In this document: positions 8,167-20,542 of the stretch, in pieces
How the letters are laid out: each line of letters begins with the position of its first letter
Position numbering within the stretch: position 1 is the first letter of the stretch
From: Paractinoplanes bogorensis
GTDB lineage: Bacteria; Actinomycetota; Actinomycetes; Mycobacteriales; Micromonosporaceae
Assembly (NCBI RefSeq): GCF_018829635.1
Contig: NZ_JAHKKG010000024.1
Coordinates: 1-64,000 of the forward strand
Direction: 5' to 3'
DNA: 64,000 nucleotides
The notes under the pieces: generated by a model
What the model was told of the DNA's origin: nothing
The model's database searches: none
What the model saw: the letters and a program-made list of their open reading frames with translations, nothing else
Made by a program: the position numbers and the translations under genes

Positions 8167-9747
8167 TTAGTCCTGGATGTTTTCTGTGAACCCTTTATCC
8201 GATTTTACGGTGGGCAAAGCGACCTTAAAGGTGGCTCCCTGCCCGGGTTCACTGATCACCTCGACGCTTCCTTGGTGCGCCCGGACGATCGCCGCCACGA
8301 TGGCCAGCCCGAGACCGGTGCCGGTCGCGGTGCGGTCGGTGTTCCGGGTGCGGGCCTCGTCAGCGCGATAGAACCGCTCGAAGACGTGGGCCCGCTGCTG
8401 GGTCGAGAGGCCGGGCCCGGTGTCCGACACCTCGACCACCGCGCGGTCCTCCCCCTCGGCGTAGAGCCGCAGAATCACCTTGGCGTCGAGCGGGGTGTGC
8501 ACCAGCGCGTTGGTCATCAGGTTGCCGATCACCTGGCGCAGGCGGGCGTCGTCGCCCAGGGCCACCAGCTGCTCCGGCTGGTCGCGGACCTCGAGCTCGA
8601 TGGTGCGCTCGGGGGCCATCGCCTCGGCCGCGTCGATCGCGTCGAGGGCCAGCACCGGCAGCTCGACCGGGCCGAGGGTGAGCGGGCGTTCCCGGTCGAG
8701 CCGGGCCAGCAGCAGCAGATCCTCGACGAGCAGGCCCATCCGGGCCGCCTCGTCCTCGATCCGGCGCACCAGCCGGGCGACGTCGTCGGGATCGGTCACC
8801 GCGCCCTGCCGATAGAGCTCGGCGAAGCCGCGGATGGTGGTCAGCGGGGTGCGCAGCTCGTGCGACGCGTCGGCCACGAACTGCCGCATCTTGCCCTCGG
8901 ACTGCACCGCCCGGGCCTCGGAGGCCTGCGCCGCGTCGGCCGCGTCGACCGCGACCACCTCGGCCGCGCGGGCCGCCGCCTCGGACTCGGCGCGCGCACT
9001 GAAGGCGGCCTCGATCTGGGCCAGCATCGCGTTGAGCGCCTTGGCCAGCCGGCCCAGCTCGGTCTGCGGTTCGCCGTCGTGAGCCTCGGGGTCGGGCACA
9101 CGTTGGGTGAGGTCGCCGGCCCCGATCGCCGCCGCCGTGCGTTCGATCTGCAACAGCGGCACCAGGCTCTGCCGCACGATGGCGGCCCCGATCGAGGCCA
9201 GCGCGATCAGCACGCCCACGCCGACCAGCAGGTCGACCCAGACCATCTGGTTGACCGCGAGCCCGATCACCGAGAGTTTCTCGCCGACCTGGATGACCTG
9301 GCCCCACTGGTCGATGACGATGACCACCCGCCAGGTGACGTCGCCGCTGGGCGAGCGCACCGTGTAGGGCTCGCCCAGCAGGGCGTTGATGTCGTCGGAG
9401 CCCTTGACCAGCGGCGGCACGTCGTCGGGGTCGAGGTCGAGGTCGCCGATCACCGGCTTTTCCGAGCGGACTCCGTCGACGCTGCTGGACGAGACGTAGT
9501 AGTCGCTCGGCACCGGGATCTCGGAGCCGGACCGGGCCTTGGCGATGGTCGCCGCATAGATCGACAGCGAGGTGTCGAGCCGGTCGAGCAGGTAGTTGTG
9601 CAGCGCGTAGGTGCTGGCGGCGCTGATCGCGGTCAGCGCCGCGAACACCAGGATCAGCACGGACGCCACGAGTTTGACCCGCAGCGACACCTTGCGCAGG
9701 CTCGGCTGCGGCGGTATCGACCCGCGAACCCGCTCGGTGAGCGTCAC
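8167..9747 (-). CDS. Sensor histidine kinase (HAMP, HisKA, HATPase)
   Basis: This 526-residue membrane kinase has a transmembrane helix at about 22-46, an extracellular sensor region to about 168, a second helix at about 169-192, a HAMP linker with an Ala-rich coiled coil (193-290), and the phospho-acceptor His296 in DASHELRTPL. The C-terminal ATPase shows the N and G boxes (NLMTNALVHT, DTGPGL, GTGLGLAI). It starts six bases after the response regulator stop, so the two are surely co-translated. The link to the downstream htrA suggests it senses envelope stress; the signal itself is unknown. Confidence 0.92.
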   Translation of the reverse strand: MTLTERVRGSIPPQPSLRKVSLRVKLVASVLILVFAALTAISAASTYALHNYLLDRLDTSLSIYAATIAKARSGSEIPVPSDYYVSSSSVDGVRSEKPVIGDLDLDPDDVPPLVKGSDDINALLGEPYTVRSPSGDVTWRVVIVIDQWGQVIQVGEKLSVIGLAVNQMVWVDLLVGVGVLIALASIGAAIVRQSLVPLLQIERTAAAIGAGDLTQRVPDPEAHDGEPQTELGRLAKALNAMLAQIEAAFSARAESEAAARAAEVVAVDAADAAQASEARAVQSEGKMRQFVADASHELRTPLTTIRGFAELYRQGAVTDPDDVARLVRRIEDEAARMGLLVEDLLLLARLDRERPLTLGPVELPVLALDAIDAAEAMAPERTIELEVRDQPEQLVALGDDARLRQVIGNLMTNALVHTPLDAKVILRLYAEGEDRAVVEVSDTGPGLSTQQRAHVFERFYRADEARTRNTDRTATGTGLGLAIVAAIVRAHQGSVEVISEPGQGATFKVALPTVKSDKGFTENIQD

Positions 9748-9755
9748 GACGGGGC

Positions 9756-10478
9756 TCAGACGGCTGGTTTGCGGAGCACGTAGCCGACGCCGCGGAGCGT
9801 ATGGATCAGTCGCGGCTGCACGTTGTCGACCTTGCGGCGCAGGTAGGAGATGTAGGACTCGACGATGTTGTCGTCACCGCGGAAGTCGTATTTCCACACG
9901 TGGTCGAGGATCTGCGCCTTGGAGAGCACCCGGTTGGCGTTGAGCATCAGGTAGCGCAGCAGCTTGAACTCGGTCGGCGACAGCTGGACCCGCTGGCCGG
10001 CCCGGTAGACCTCGTGGGTCTCCTCGTCGAGCTCGAGGTCGGCGAAGACCAGACGGGACGGCTCGTCGTCGCCCTGGGTCGTGCGGCGAAGCACCGCCCG
10101 GATGCGGGCGGTGAGCTCTTCGAGGCTGAACGGCTTGGTGACGTAGTCGTCACCGCCCAGGGTGAGACCACGGATCTTGTCGTCGGTGCCGTCGCGGGCG
10201 GTCAGGAAGACCACCGGGGTGCGCTGGCCACCCTCGCGCATCAGCCGGATGACCTCGAAGCCGTCGAGGTCGGGCAGCATGACGTCGAGCACGACGAGGT
10301 CGGGCGTGGTGTTCTTCGCCGCGCTGACCGCCGCGCTGCCGCTCGTCGCGGTGCTCACGTCGAAACCGGCGAAACGAAGGCTGGCGGAGAGAAGCTCGAG
10401 GATGTTCGCATCGTCCTCGACGACGAGCAGTTTCGCCTCGCTCTGCTTGGGCTGGGTCTGGGCGGCCATGCGCACCAT
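9756..10478 (-). CDS. OmpR-family response regulator
   Basis: This 240-residue regulator has a receiver domain with acidic pocket EDD, phospho-acceptor Asp65 (VVLDVMLPD), the conserved Thr (FLTARD) and Lys (VTKPF). A winged-helix DNA-binding domain follows, with LSPTEFKLLRYLM and a C-terminal RGVGYVLRKP. It is the first gene of the operon with the sensor kinase and htrA. ATG codons lie at 10478 and 10469; neither has a clear ribosome binding site. Its resemblance to TrcR/MprA regulators is from family knowledge. Confidence 0.93.
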   Translation of the reverse strand: MVRMAAQTQPKQSEAKLLVVEDDANILELLSASLRFAGFDVSTATSGSAAVSAAKNTTPDLVVLDVMLPDLDGFEVIRLMREGGQRTPVVFLTARDGTDDKIRGLTLGGDDYVTKPFSLEELTARIRAVLRRTTQGDDEPSRLVFADLELDEETHEVYRAGQRVQLSPTEFKLLRYLMLNANRVLSKAQILDHVWKYDFRGDDNIVESYISYLRRKVDNVQPRLIHTLRGVGYVLRKPAV

Positions 10479-10535
10479 TGTTTATCAGCCCGCTGCAGCT
10501 TGCCTGCACGGTGCCTGAAAGTTTTCTGTGAAGAA

Positions 10536-11321
10536 TCAGGCAGCCAGGCGGTAGCCGCTCACTCCCATCGAGGACTGGGCGGCCCGGGCCAGCGCCCTGC
10601 GGTCGGCGCCGGGCGCGGGGCGCAGCGCGGGGGCGGTCACCAGGGTCACCGTCAGCGACCGTAGCGCCGCCACCCGGCGTACGGAATCGAACAGGGTGTC
10701 GTCGCCGATGAAGGCCGCCGCCGTCGAGTCGTAGCAGATCGAGGCCGGCACCACGGGTGCGCCCGCGTCGACCGCGGCCTGGAACAGCGCCGGCCGGAAG
10801 CGACCCTGGTTGGCGCCGCAGAACGTCGTACCCTCGGGGAAGGCGGCGACCGTACGACCGGAGCGCAGTGCCGCGGCCACCTCGGCGACCGTCCCGGGCA
10901 GAGCCTTGGGCCGGGAGCGGTCGATGAAGATCGCCCCGGACAGCCCGGCCAGCGATCCGATGCCCGGCCATCCACCGACCTCGCCCTTGGCCACCAGGCT
11001 CATCGGCGCGACCGCCATCAGCACCAGGATGTCGAGCCAGGAGACGTGGTTGGCGACCAGCAGGCTGCCCGGCTTGAGGGCCGGTCCGCGGCGGACCAGC
11101 CGGATGCCGAGCACCCGTAGCATCGCGCGAGCCACCCCGCGCAGGGCGAGTCCGCGCAGGAACGGCGCCAGCAGCATCCCGCCGACCAGGACGAACCCGA
11201 GAGCGACCATGCGCAGCGTGCCGGCGCCGGGCGTGGCGTGCCGGTCGCCGCCGTCGCGGCACTGGTCGCCGCAGCCCGAGACCGGCTGCCAGAGCCCGGT
11301 CAGCGCACCCCCGGCGATCAT
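10536..11321 (-). CDS. 1-acylglycerol-3-phosphate acyltransferase-like protein (PlsC domain; possible OlsA)
   Basis: This 261-residue acyltransferase carries the PlsC motifs NHVSWLD (acyl transfer), a substrate-site block near GAIFIDRSRP, and FPEGTTF, with one or two N-terminal membrane segments. It would acylate a lyso-lipid at the membrane. Its ATG overlaps the stop of the upstream GNAT-type acyltransferase by four bases (ATGA), so translation is coupled. In bacteria that make ornithine lipids, OlsB (N-acyltransferase) and OlsA (O-acyltransferase) form such a pair. A role in phosphatidic acid synthesis is the alternative. Confidence 0.85.
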   Translation of the reverse strand: MIAGGALTGLWQPVSGCGDQCRDGGDRHATPGAGTLRMVALGFVLVGGMLLAPFLRGLALRGVARAMLRVLGIRLVRRGPALKPGSLLVANHVSWLDILVLMAVAPMSLVAKGEVGGWPGIGSLAGLSGAIFIDRSRPKALPGTVAEVAAALRSGRTVAAFPEGTTFCGANQGRFRPALFQAAVDAGAPVVPASICYDSTAAAFIGDDTLFDSVRRVAALRSLTVTLVTAPALRPAPGADRRALARAAQSSMGVSGYRLAA

Positions 11322-12082
11322 CGCGCCGCTCCGAGGAAGTGCCGGCGGTAGCGCGGGTCCATCCGGTCCATCGAGAACAGCACGTAGAAGTCGGCGCAGT
11401 TGAAGTCCGGGTCGTAGGCGGGCCGGCCGCAGACCCAGGCACCCAGCCGCAGGTAGCCCTTGAGCAGCGCGGGCGGCTGCACCTTGGGGTCGCCGACGAT
11501 GTCGGTCTCGGCCAGCCAGTCGCGGCGCGGGGTGACCCGCATGGCGGGCGGAGCGAGGTGCCTGGCCTCGACCCGGGCCCACACGCCGGCCGCGGTCACG
11601 CCGCCGTCGTCGAGCGGCACCGAGGCGCAGCCGGCCAGCCAGCGCAGGTTGTTCAGGTGCAGGTAGCGGGCGATCCCGGCCCACATCAGGTTGATCACCG
11701 AGCCGGACCGGTGGTCGGGGTGCACGCACGAGCGGCCGGTCTCGACCAGCTGGTCGCGCAGCGGGCTCAGCGCGGACAGGTCGTACTCGCCGTCGCCGTA
11801 GCGCCGGCCGGCCCGTTCGGCGGCCTTCGGGGGAAGCATCCGGTAGGTGCCGACCACGGCGCCGGTGGCGTCGTCGCGCACGATCAGGTGGTCGCAGAAG
11901 TCGTCGAACTCGTCGACGTCGCGCCCGTCGGGGGTCGCGCCCGCCAGCGTGGCGCCGAGTTCGCCGGCGAACACGTCGTGGCGCAGGCGCTGCGCGGCGG
12001 CGACCTGGCTCGGGTCGTCGGCGATGAGCAGGGTGTAGCCGCTGGTTCCGGTGGGGGCGGCGGCAGTCAGCAATACGGCCAT
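11318..12082 (-). CDS. GNAT-fold N-acyltransferase of the OlsB / COG3176 type
   Basis: This 254-residue protein matches the OlsB/hemolysin-like acyltransferase family. It has the conserved RLRHDVFAGELG segment near the N-terminus, ETGRSCVHPDHR in the acyl-ACP-binding region, and the C-terminal part YDPDFNCADFYVLF. By family, it would transfer a 3-hydroxyacyl chain to the amino group of ornithine, the first step of ornithine-lipid synthesis. The second enzyme is probably the overlapping downstream gene. The start at the ATG at 12082 was chosen because homology begins just after it; an ATG at 12139 is possible. No convincing ribosome binding site is seen for either. Confidence 0.82.
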   Translation of the reverse strand: MAVLLTAAAPTGTSGYTLLIADDPSQVAAAQRLRHDVFAGELGATLAGATPDGRDVDEFDDFCDHLIVRDDATGAVVGTYRMLPPKAAERAGRRYGDGEYDLSALSPLRDQLVETGRSCVHPDHRSGSVINLMWAGIARYLHLNNLRWLAGCASVPLDDGGVTAAGVWARVEARHLAPPAMRVTPRRDWLAETDIVGDPKVQPPALLKGYLRLGAWVCGRPAYDPDFNCADFYVLFSMDRMDPRYRRHFLGAAR

Positions 12083-12221
12083 GTGATGTGTGTAAGGGCG
12101 ACACCTGCCGATGGAATGTCGCCTCAGGAGGCGATTCATGGCTACAAAATGAACGGCTTGTGCGAGCCTTCCTCATGTGGATGCCTTCAGTCGGGTCAGG
12201 GGTGGCGGTCGGGGCGGTCGG

Positions 12222-12866
12222 ATGGGCATTCCGACACGGTTCAACGGTCCGCCCGGATCCGGGAACGGCGGGTGGTCGGCCGGTCTGTTCGCGGAGGCGG
12301 CCGGGGCCCGGCTCGGCGGTCCGGCCCTCGAGGTGACCCTGCGCGTGCCACCTCCGCTCGAGACCGCGATGACGTACGCCGAGGGCGCCGTCCACCACGG
12401 TGACGTGCTGGTGGCGACGGTGGCCGAGGCGACCGGCGACATCCCGGCGGTGGCGGCGGTCGACCCCGGGGAGGTGGAGACGTACCCGGGTTTCAGCCAC
12501 CACCCCTTCCCCACGTGTTACGTGTGCGGTCCGGACCGGCCGGACGGGCTGCGCATCTTTTCGCGGGCGCTGCCGGACGGGCGTACGGCCGCGCCCTGGT
12601 CCGTCCCGGCCGAGGTCGATCTCAAGGTGCTGTGGGCGGCGCTCGACTGCCCCGGCGGATGGGCCGCGCTGGGCACCGGGCGCACCTACGTGCTGGGCCG
12701 GATCGCGGTCACCGCCGACGCTCTGCCCGAGCCGGGATCGGCCTGCGTGGTCACCGGCGAGGCGGTCGAGTTCGCCGGGCGCAAGGCGATGGTCCTGTCC
12801 ACCGTTCACGGCCCCGACGGCCGGGTGCTGGCCAAGGCCAGGGCCACGTGGATAGCCACGACCTAG
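12222..12866 (+). CDS. Hotdog-fold thioesterase-like protein of unknown substrate
   Basis: This protein has 214 residues from the ATG at 12222; a GTG at 12177 is a longer alternative with poorer coding character. The sequence suggests a double-hotdog layout: NGPPGSGNGGWSAGLFAEA near the N-terminus is typical of acyl-CoA thioesterase-like folds, and a central FPTCYVCGPDRPDGL holds a CxxC-like pair. No catalytic residue assignment is safe. It is divergent from the acyltransferase pair and sits 40 bases before the ABC exporter on the same strand, so lipid or acyl-CoA metabolism is a reasonable but unproven guess. Confidence 0.65.
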   Translation: MGIPTRFNGPPGSGNGGWSAGLFAEAAGARLGGPALEVTLRVPPPLETAMTYAEGAVHHGDVLVATVAEATGDIPAVAAVDPGEVETYPGFSHHPFPTCYVCGPDRPDGLRIFSRALPDGRTAAPWSVPAEVDLKVLWAALDCPGGWAALGTGRTYVLGRIAVTADALPEPGSACVVTGEAVEFAGRKAMVLSTVHGPDGRVLAKARATWIATT

Positions 12867-12906
12867 TAAGTTGACCTTTCACCTCAGGGGGAAGGGAGCG
12901 TTGTCG

Positions 12907-13827
12907 ATGACCGCGCCAGGCACCGACGAGATCGTCGTCGATCGCCTCACCAAGCAGTACAAGAAGCTCCGAGCCGTCGATGATCTGTCGTTCCGCGTGC
13001 GATCGGGGCGGGTCACCGGCTTCCTCGGTCCCAACGGCGCCGGCAAGACGACCACGCTGCGCATGCTGCTCGGCCTGGTCACACCGACCGCGGGCACGGC
13101 CACCTTCGGCAACCAGCGGTACGTCGACATCAAGGACCCGCTGCGCGAGGTCGGCGCGGTGCTCGAGGCGTCGAGCGCCCACCGCGGCCGCACCGGTCGC
13201 AACCACCTGCGGATGATCTGCAAGGCCGCCGGGCTGCCCGACACCCGGGCCGACGAGGTGCTCGAGCTGGTCGGCCTCACCCCGGCCGCGTCCCGCAAGT
13301 TCAAGGGTTACTCACTGGGCATGAAGCAACGCCTGGGCATCGCGGCCGCCATGCTCGGCAACCCGCGGGTGCTGATCCTCGACGAGCCGGCCAACGGTCT
13401 CGACCCCGAGGGCATCCGCTGGATGCGTGACCTGCTCAAGTCGCTGGCCGCCGAGGGCCGCACGGTGCTGGTCTCGAGCCACCTGCTGGGCGAGATGCAG
13501 CTGCTGGCCGACGACGTGGTGATCGTCGCCGCGGGCAAGCTGATCCGGCAGGGCCCGGTCGACGAGGTGCTCGGCGCGATGAGCGGTGGCGCGAGCGTGC
13601 GGGTCCGCACTCCGCAGGCCGAGGCCCTGACCGCCGCGCTCTCCGAGCTCAACGCGACCGTGACCGCGACGCAGGACGGCGTTCTGCTGGTGCACGGGGC
13701 CGAGGCGGCCGCGGTCGGTCACGCCGCCTTCAAGGCCGGGGTCGAGCTGCACGAGCTGTCCGCCGAACGCGGCGATCTCGAACAGGTCTTCCTGCAGCTC
13801 ACGGCCGGAAAGGCGGGCATCCGATGA
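12907..13827 (+). CDS. ABC transporter ATP-binding protein (exporter type)
   Basis: This 306-residue ATPase has Walker A (GPNGAGKTT), a signature motif written YSLGMKQRLGIA, Walker B (VLILDEPANGLDPEG) and a switch His (VSSHLL). The C-terminal extension after about residue 220 is the domain seen in DrrA-like exporters. The ATG at 12907 follows a GGGAAGGGAG ribosome binding site. The next gene, the permease, overlaps by four bases. The substrate cannot be read from sequence; antibiotic or lipid export is typical for the family. Confidence 0.92.
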   Translation: MTAPGTDEIVVDRLTKQYKKLRAVDDLSFRVRSGRVTGFLGPNGAGKTTTLRMLLGLVTPTAGTATFGNQRYVDIKDPLREVGAVLEASSAHRGRTGRNHLRMICKAAGLPDTRADEVLELVGLTPAASRKFKGYSLGMKQRLGIAAAMLGNPRVLILDEPANGLDPEGIRWMRDLLKSLAAEGRTVLVSSHLLGEMQLLADDVVIVAAGKLIRQGPVDEVLGAMSGGASVRVRTPQAEALTAALSELNATVTATQDGVLLVHGAEAAAVGHAAFKAGVELHELSAERGDLEQVFLQLTAGKAGIR

Positions 13828-14651
13828 GTCTGGTCAACGCCGAGCTCTTCAAGGTCCGCACCACCTCGCTGTGGTGGATCATGGGCATCATCCTGATCCC
13901 GCTGTACGCGGCCAGCGTGCTGATCAACTGGGCCCAGGCCAGCGCGGGCGCGCCCCCGGCGGACGCGGGCGTCTCCGACTCGCAGAGCGCCACCATCGAG
14001 GCCGCCCTCGAGCCGATCAACGTGGCCACCAACCTCTACACCAGCGGCCAGTACATGGGCATCCTGGTGGTCCTGCTGCTCTCGGCGATCATCGTGACCA
14101 GCGAGTTCTTCCACCTCACGGCGACCACGACGTTCCTGGTGACGCCGCGCCGCGAGGCGGTCATCCTGGCCAAGTTCGGCGCCGCGGTGATCATCGGCGT
14201 GATCGTCTGGCTGTTCACCACGATCCTCAACCTGATCGTGGTGCCGCTGATCCTCAACTCGCTCGACGTCGGCGGCTCACAACTCGGTGAACCGGCCGTC
14301 TGGCGGGCCATCGGGCTCAACGCGCTGGCCTTCGTGCTGTGGGCGATCCTCGGGGTCGGCGCCGGCGTGCTGATCCGCAGCCAGATCGCGGCCACGCTGA
14401 TCCTCGGCATCGTCTACGTGGTCGGCACCTCGGTCATCAGCCTGATCTTCTACCTACTCAGCGAGTACGTGGCCGAGTGGATCAACAACCTCCAGGTGAT
14501 CATCCCGACCACGGCGTCGGCGCTGATGATCTCGGGCACCGATCTGCCGGGCAGTCCGCCGCGCTGGGTCGGGGCGGTCGTGCTGATCGGGTACGCCGCG
14601 GTGCTGGGCTTCTTCGGCACCTGGCTGACGAAGCGGCGCGACATCAGCTGA
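13824..14651 (+). CDS. ABC-2 type permease
   Basis: This 275-residue integral membrane protein has about six hydrophobic helices and a large extracellular loop after the first (rich in Ala, Ser and Asp). It begins NAELFKVRTTSLWW, the usual opening of ABC-2 permeases next to DrrA-like ATPases. Start and stop overlap as ATGA with the ATPase gene, so the two subunits are translationally coupled. A perfect terminator follows at 14667. Confidence 0.9.
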   Translation: MSLVNAELFKVRTTSLWWIMGIILIPLYAASVLINWAQASAGAPPADAGVSDSQSATIEAALEPINVATNLYTSGQYMGILVVLLLSAIIVTSEFFHLTATTTFLVTPRREAVILAKFGAAVIIGVIVWLFTTILNLIVVPLILNSLDVGGSQLGEPAVWRAIGLNALAFVLWAILGVGAGVLIRSQIAATLILGIVYVVGTSVISLIFYLLSEYVAEWINNLQVIIPTTASALMISGTDLPGSPPRWVGAVVLIGYAAVLGFFGTWLTKRRDIS

Positions 14652-14666
14652 ACCGGGTTACGAATC

Positions 14667-14700
14667 AGATCCCACGTCACAATGTGACGTGGGATCTTTC
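14667..14700 (+). terminator. Intrinsic terminator after the ABC exporter
   Basis: A perfect 14-bp stem (AGATCCCACGTCAC and its complement) surrounds a three-base loop and is followed by TTTC. It lies 15 bases after the permease stop and separates the exporter from kgd. Confidence 0.88.
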
Positions 14701-14828
14701 GTCACCCCGTGGGACGTGCCAGGAGTAGGCGCGGGGAGCACGGCGTAGCCTTGACGCCGAATCCTTCCCGTCCCATGTGACGAAACAGTCGCGTGCTGAC
14801 AAACATGGTGAAAGAGGCGAACACGGAA

Positions 14829-18554
<3,726 letters not shown>

Positions 18555-18565
18555 TCTGCTGAGAA

Positions 18566-18599
18566 GGGGGCGCTCCGCTACGGCGGGGCGCCCCCTTTT
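18566..18599 (+). terminator. Intrinsic terminator after kgd
   Basis: GGGGGCGCTCCGC pairs with GCGGGGCGCCCCC (one G-U) around TACG and is followed by TTTT. It lies 11 bases after the kgd stop. Confidence 0.88.
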
Positions 18600-18610
18600 A
18601 GTATCCGGGC

Positions 18611-18790
18611 ATGTACTTCACCGATCGTGGCATCGAGGAACTCGTCGACCGGCGCGGCGAGGAGAGCGTGACGCTGGAATGGGTGGCCGACCAGCTGCGC
18701 ACCTTCGTCGACCAGAACCCGGAGTTCGAGACCCCGATCGAACGCTTCGCGACGTGGCTGGCCCGCGCGGACGACGAGGACGACGAGTAG
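18611..18790 (+). CDS. DUF6104 family small protein
   Basis: This 59-residue acidic protein begins MYFTDRGIEELVDRRGEE and ends in an acidic tail (ARADDEDDE), which matches the DUF6104 family found beside kgd in many actinobacteria. Its function is unknown. It begins right after the kgd terminator; a TAGTAT hexamer six bases before the ATG overlaps the end of the terminator T tract and suggests its own leaderless transcript. The short length and strong family match make the call firm although the role is not known. Confidence 0.88.
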   Translation: MYFTDRGIEELVDRRGEESVTLEWVADQLRTFVDQNPEFETPIERFATWLARADDEDDE

Positions 18791-18818
18791 GGCCCCGCGT
18801 CTCCTGAGCCGGGAGTCC

Positions 18819-19673
18819 TTATCCGGCGCTGATCTGGCCGGCCACTCGCGCGATCTCGGCGGCCTCGGCCGGTGAGCTCAATCCGCTGCGCGTGGCCGTG
18901 TCGCTGCGCAGGAAACGTCGCAATCCGGCCGTGAGCAGGCCTTCCGGCAGTACGCGGAGCGCGGCGAACCCGGCCGGGACCGTCTCCGGCAGAGCGGACA
19001 TCTGTCGTCGCATGTGGTGGACCATGTCGCGGACCGCGGCCGGATCGCCGGCCAGTGCCTGCGGGCCACCGGCCGCGACCACCGCCTGGCCCAGTGGCAC
19101 CGTGAACGCGGCGTGCGTCCGGAGCCAGGCCTCCATGCGCGGCTCGGCCTTGGCGTTGATGCCGGCGGCGCGGAATGTCCGCACGATCCGGTCGAGGCGC
19201 GGGGTGGCGCGGCCGCCGGGTTCGCCGATCGGCATCGGGACGCGGCGGGTCAGCAGGCTGGGCGGGCGGTAGCGGACCACGTCACCGTCCATCACGCCGC
19301 CGGTGGGCGGGAAGCCGAGCAGCACCCGGCCGGGGCCGATCACCGCGCCCAGCGGCTCCGCGCCGGCGGCCCAGTTGACCAGGAACAGCACGTCGCCGTC
19401 GACGTCGGCGATCGACCGGAGCACCGGGTCGACCTGGTGGGCGCGGACGACGACGGTGATCAGGTCGTAGCCGCCCTCGGGACGCTCGATCACCGGAACC
19501 GGCACACGGGTGACGTTCGTGCTGTCGCCCTCGGCCACCAGCACACCGCCGTGCCGTTGCAGGGCGGTCAGCCGGTCGCCGCGAGCCAGGAGCGAGACGT
19601 CGTGGCCGGCCTCATGCAGCCGGGCCGCGAGGAGACTGCCGCAGACCCCGGCGCCATAAACGAGAAGTTTCAT
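18819..19673 (-). CDS. Ketopantoate reductase (ApbA/PanE) family oxidoreductase
   Basis: This 284-residue NADPH-dependent reductase starts with a Rossmann motif (MKLLVYGAGVCGSLLAARL) and has the ApbA domain order. The ATG at 19673 was chosen because GGAAGGG lies just upstream; two more ATG codons further up (19691 and 19688) would add six residues. It is divergent from a TetR regulator with an operator-like palindrome between them, so it is probably a regulated accessory reductase rather than the housekeeping PanE. The substrate is not known. Confidence 0.85.
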   Translation of the reverse strand: MKLLVYGAGVCGSLLAARLHEAGHDVSLLARGDRLTALQRHGGVLVAEGDSTNVTRVPVPVIERPEGGYDLITVVVRAHQVDPVLRSIADVDGDVLFLVNWAAGAEPLGAVIGPGRVLLGFPPTGGVMDGDVVRYRPPSLLTRRVPMPIGEPGGRATPRLDRIVRTFRAAGINAKAEPRMEAWLRTHAAFTVPLGQAVVAAGGPQALAGDPAAVRDMVHHMRRQMSALPETVPAGFAALRVLPEGLLTAGLRRFLRSDTATRSGLSSPAEAAEIARVAGQISAG

Positions 19674-19696
19674 CTCGCGCCCTTCCATCATACGAT

Positions 19697-19715
19697 CGTT
19701 TGAATCAAACGTTTG
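19697..19715. promoter_or_regulatory. Palindromic operator between the reductase and TetR genes
   Basis: CGTTTGA-A-TCAAACG (19697-19711) is a perfect inverted repeat. It overlaps a second perfect palindrome, CAAACGTTTG (19706-19715). The site lies between two divergent starts and is the obvious target for the adjacent TetR-type repressor. It would cover both promoters. Confidence 0.75.
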
Positions 19716-19730
19716 TTAGAGTACCTGCCC

Positions 19731-20318
19731 ATGGCGCCCCTCGACACCCGCACACAATTGCTGGACGCGGCCGAGCGCCTGTTCGCGGAGCGCGGCTTCC
19801 GAGGCACGTCGGTCCGGGCGATCACCGACCTGGCCGGCGCGAACCTGGCCGCCGTCGGCTACCACTTCGGCTCGAAGGCCGAGCTGCTGTCCGCGGTGGT
19901 CCGCCGGGTGATCGAGCCCATCACCGCGGCCCAGCTCGCCGGCCTCGAGCGACTCGGCTCGGAACCGACGATCTCCGAACTGGTCGAGGCGTTCGCGGGC
20001 CCGCTGTTCGACGAGATGCGAGCCGACACGTCCCGGCTGATCGTGCGGATCTTCGGCGACCCGTCCGAAGAGATGCGCGACTGGACCGGCTCGGCCGAGG
20101 AGCAGGTCCGCGACCGCTATCGGGCGGCTTTCGCACGGGCGCTGCCTGATCTGCCGGCGGAGGAGCTGTGGTTCCGGATGCGGGGGATCCTCGCCGTGGC
20201 CGCCGTCGATCGGGTCGACCGGCACAACCAGCCCTGCACGCCGAACCCGACCGAGCCGGCTCGTCGCTGGGCGGTCACCTTCCTGGCCGCGGCGATGAGC
20301 GCACCGCCGACAGGCTGA
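19731..20318 (+). CDS. TetR family transcriptional regulator
   Basis: This 195-residue regulator has an N-terminal helix-turn-helix (LDAAERLFAERGFRGTSVRA then AVGYHFGSKAELL) and an all-helical ligand domain. It is divergent from the ketopantoate reductase-like gene and probably represses both through the palindrome at 19697. The ATG follows a TAGAGT hexamer by eight bases, which fits a leaderless transcript. An upstream TTG at 19713 would lie inside the operator and is unlikely to be the start. Confidence 0.88.
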   Translation: MAPLDTRTQLLDAAERLFAERGFRGTSVRAITDLAGANLAAVGYHFGSKAELLSAVVRRVIEPITAAQLAGLERLGSEPTISELVEAFAGPLFDEMRADTSRLIVRIFGDPSEEMRDWTGSAEEQVRDRYRAAFARALPDLPAEELWFRMRGILAVAAVDRVDRHNQPCTPNPTEPARRWAVTFLAAAMSAPPTG

Positions 20319-20321
20319 GGT

Positions 20322-20470
20322 TTTGAGCGCAACCGCTCACGCAGGTCGCCGTGGCGTGCTTCGCGTTCTGGACGCGCCAGCGGCCAGCGGGGCTCGACGC
20401 GGTCCCCACGGGAGCGACGGTCCGTCACCCACCACCCGGCCGGGACATGAAGCTCTTGATCTTGATTCTC
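20322..20470 (+). repeat. Dispersed structured repeat, copy 3 (full length)
   Basis: This copy aligns with copy 2 (719-867) over 149 bases without gaps and with copy 1 over 86. Its main stem (20348-20403) pairs at 15 of 17 positions, using several G-U pairs where copy 1 has Watson-Crick pairs. The invariant loop core and the 3' blocks GGGAGCGACGGTC and ACCCACCACCC are retained, as is the tail of CTTGAT hexamers. It starts three bases after the TetR stop codon and fills most of the gap before pta. Confidence 0.85.
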
Positions 20471-20542
20471 CGGTGTCCGACGTCATCGGGAGTTAGGACT
20501 TTCGACCCGGCGACGACAGGGAGCGGCCGGTAGGTTGGGCTC

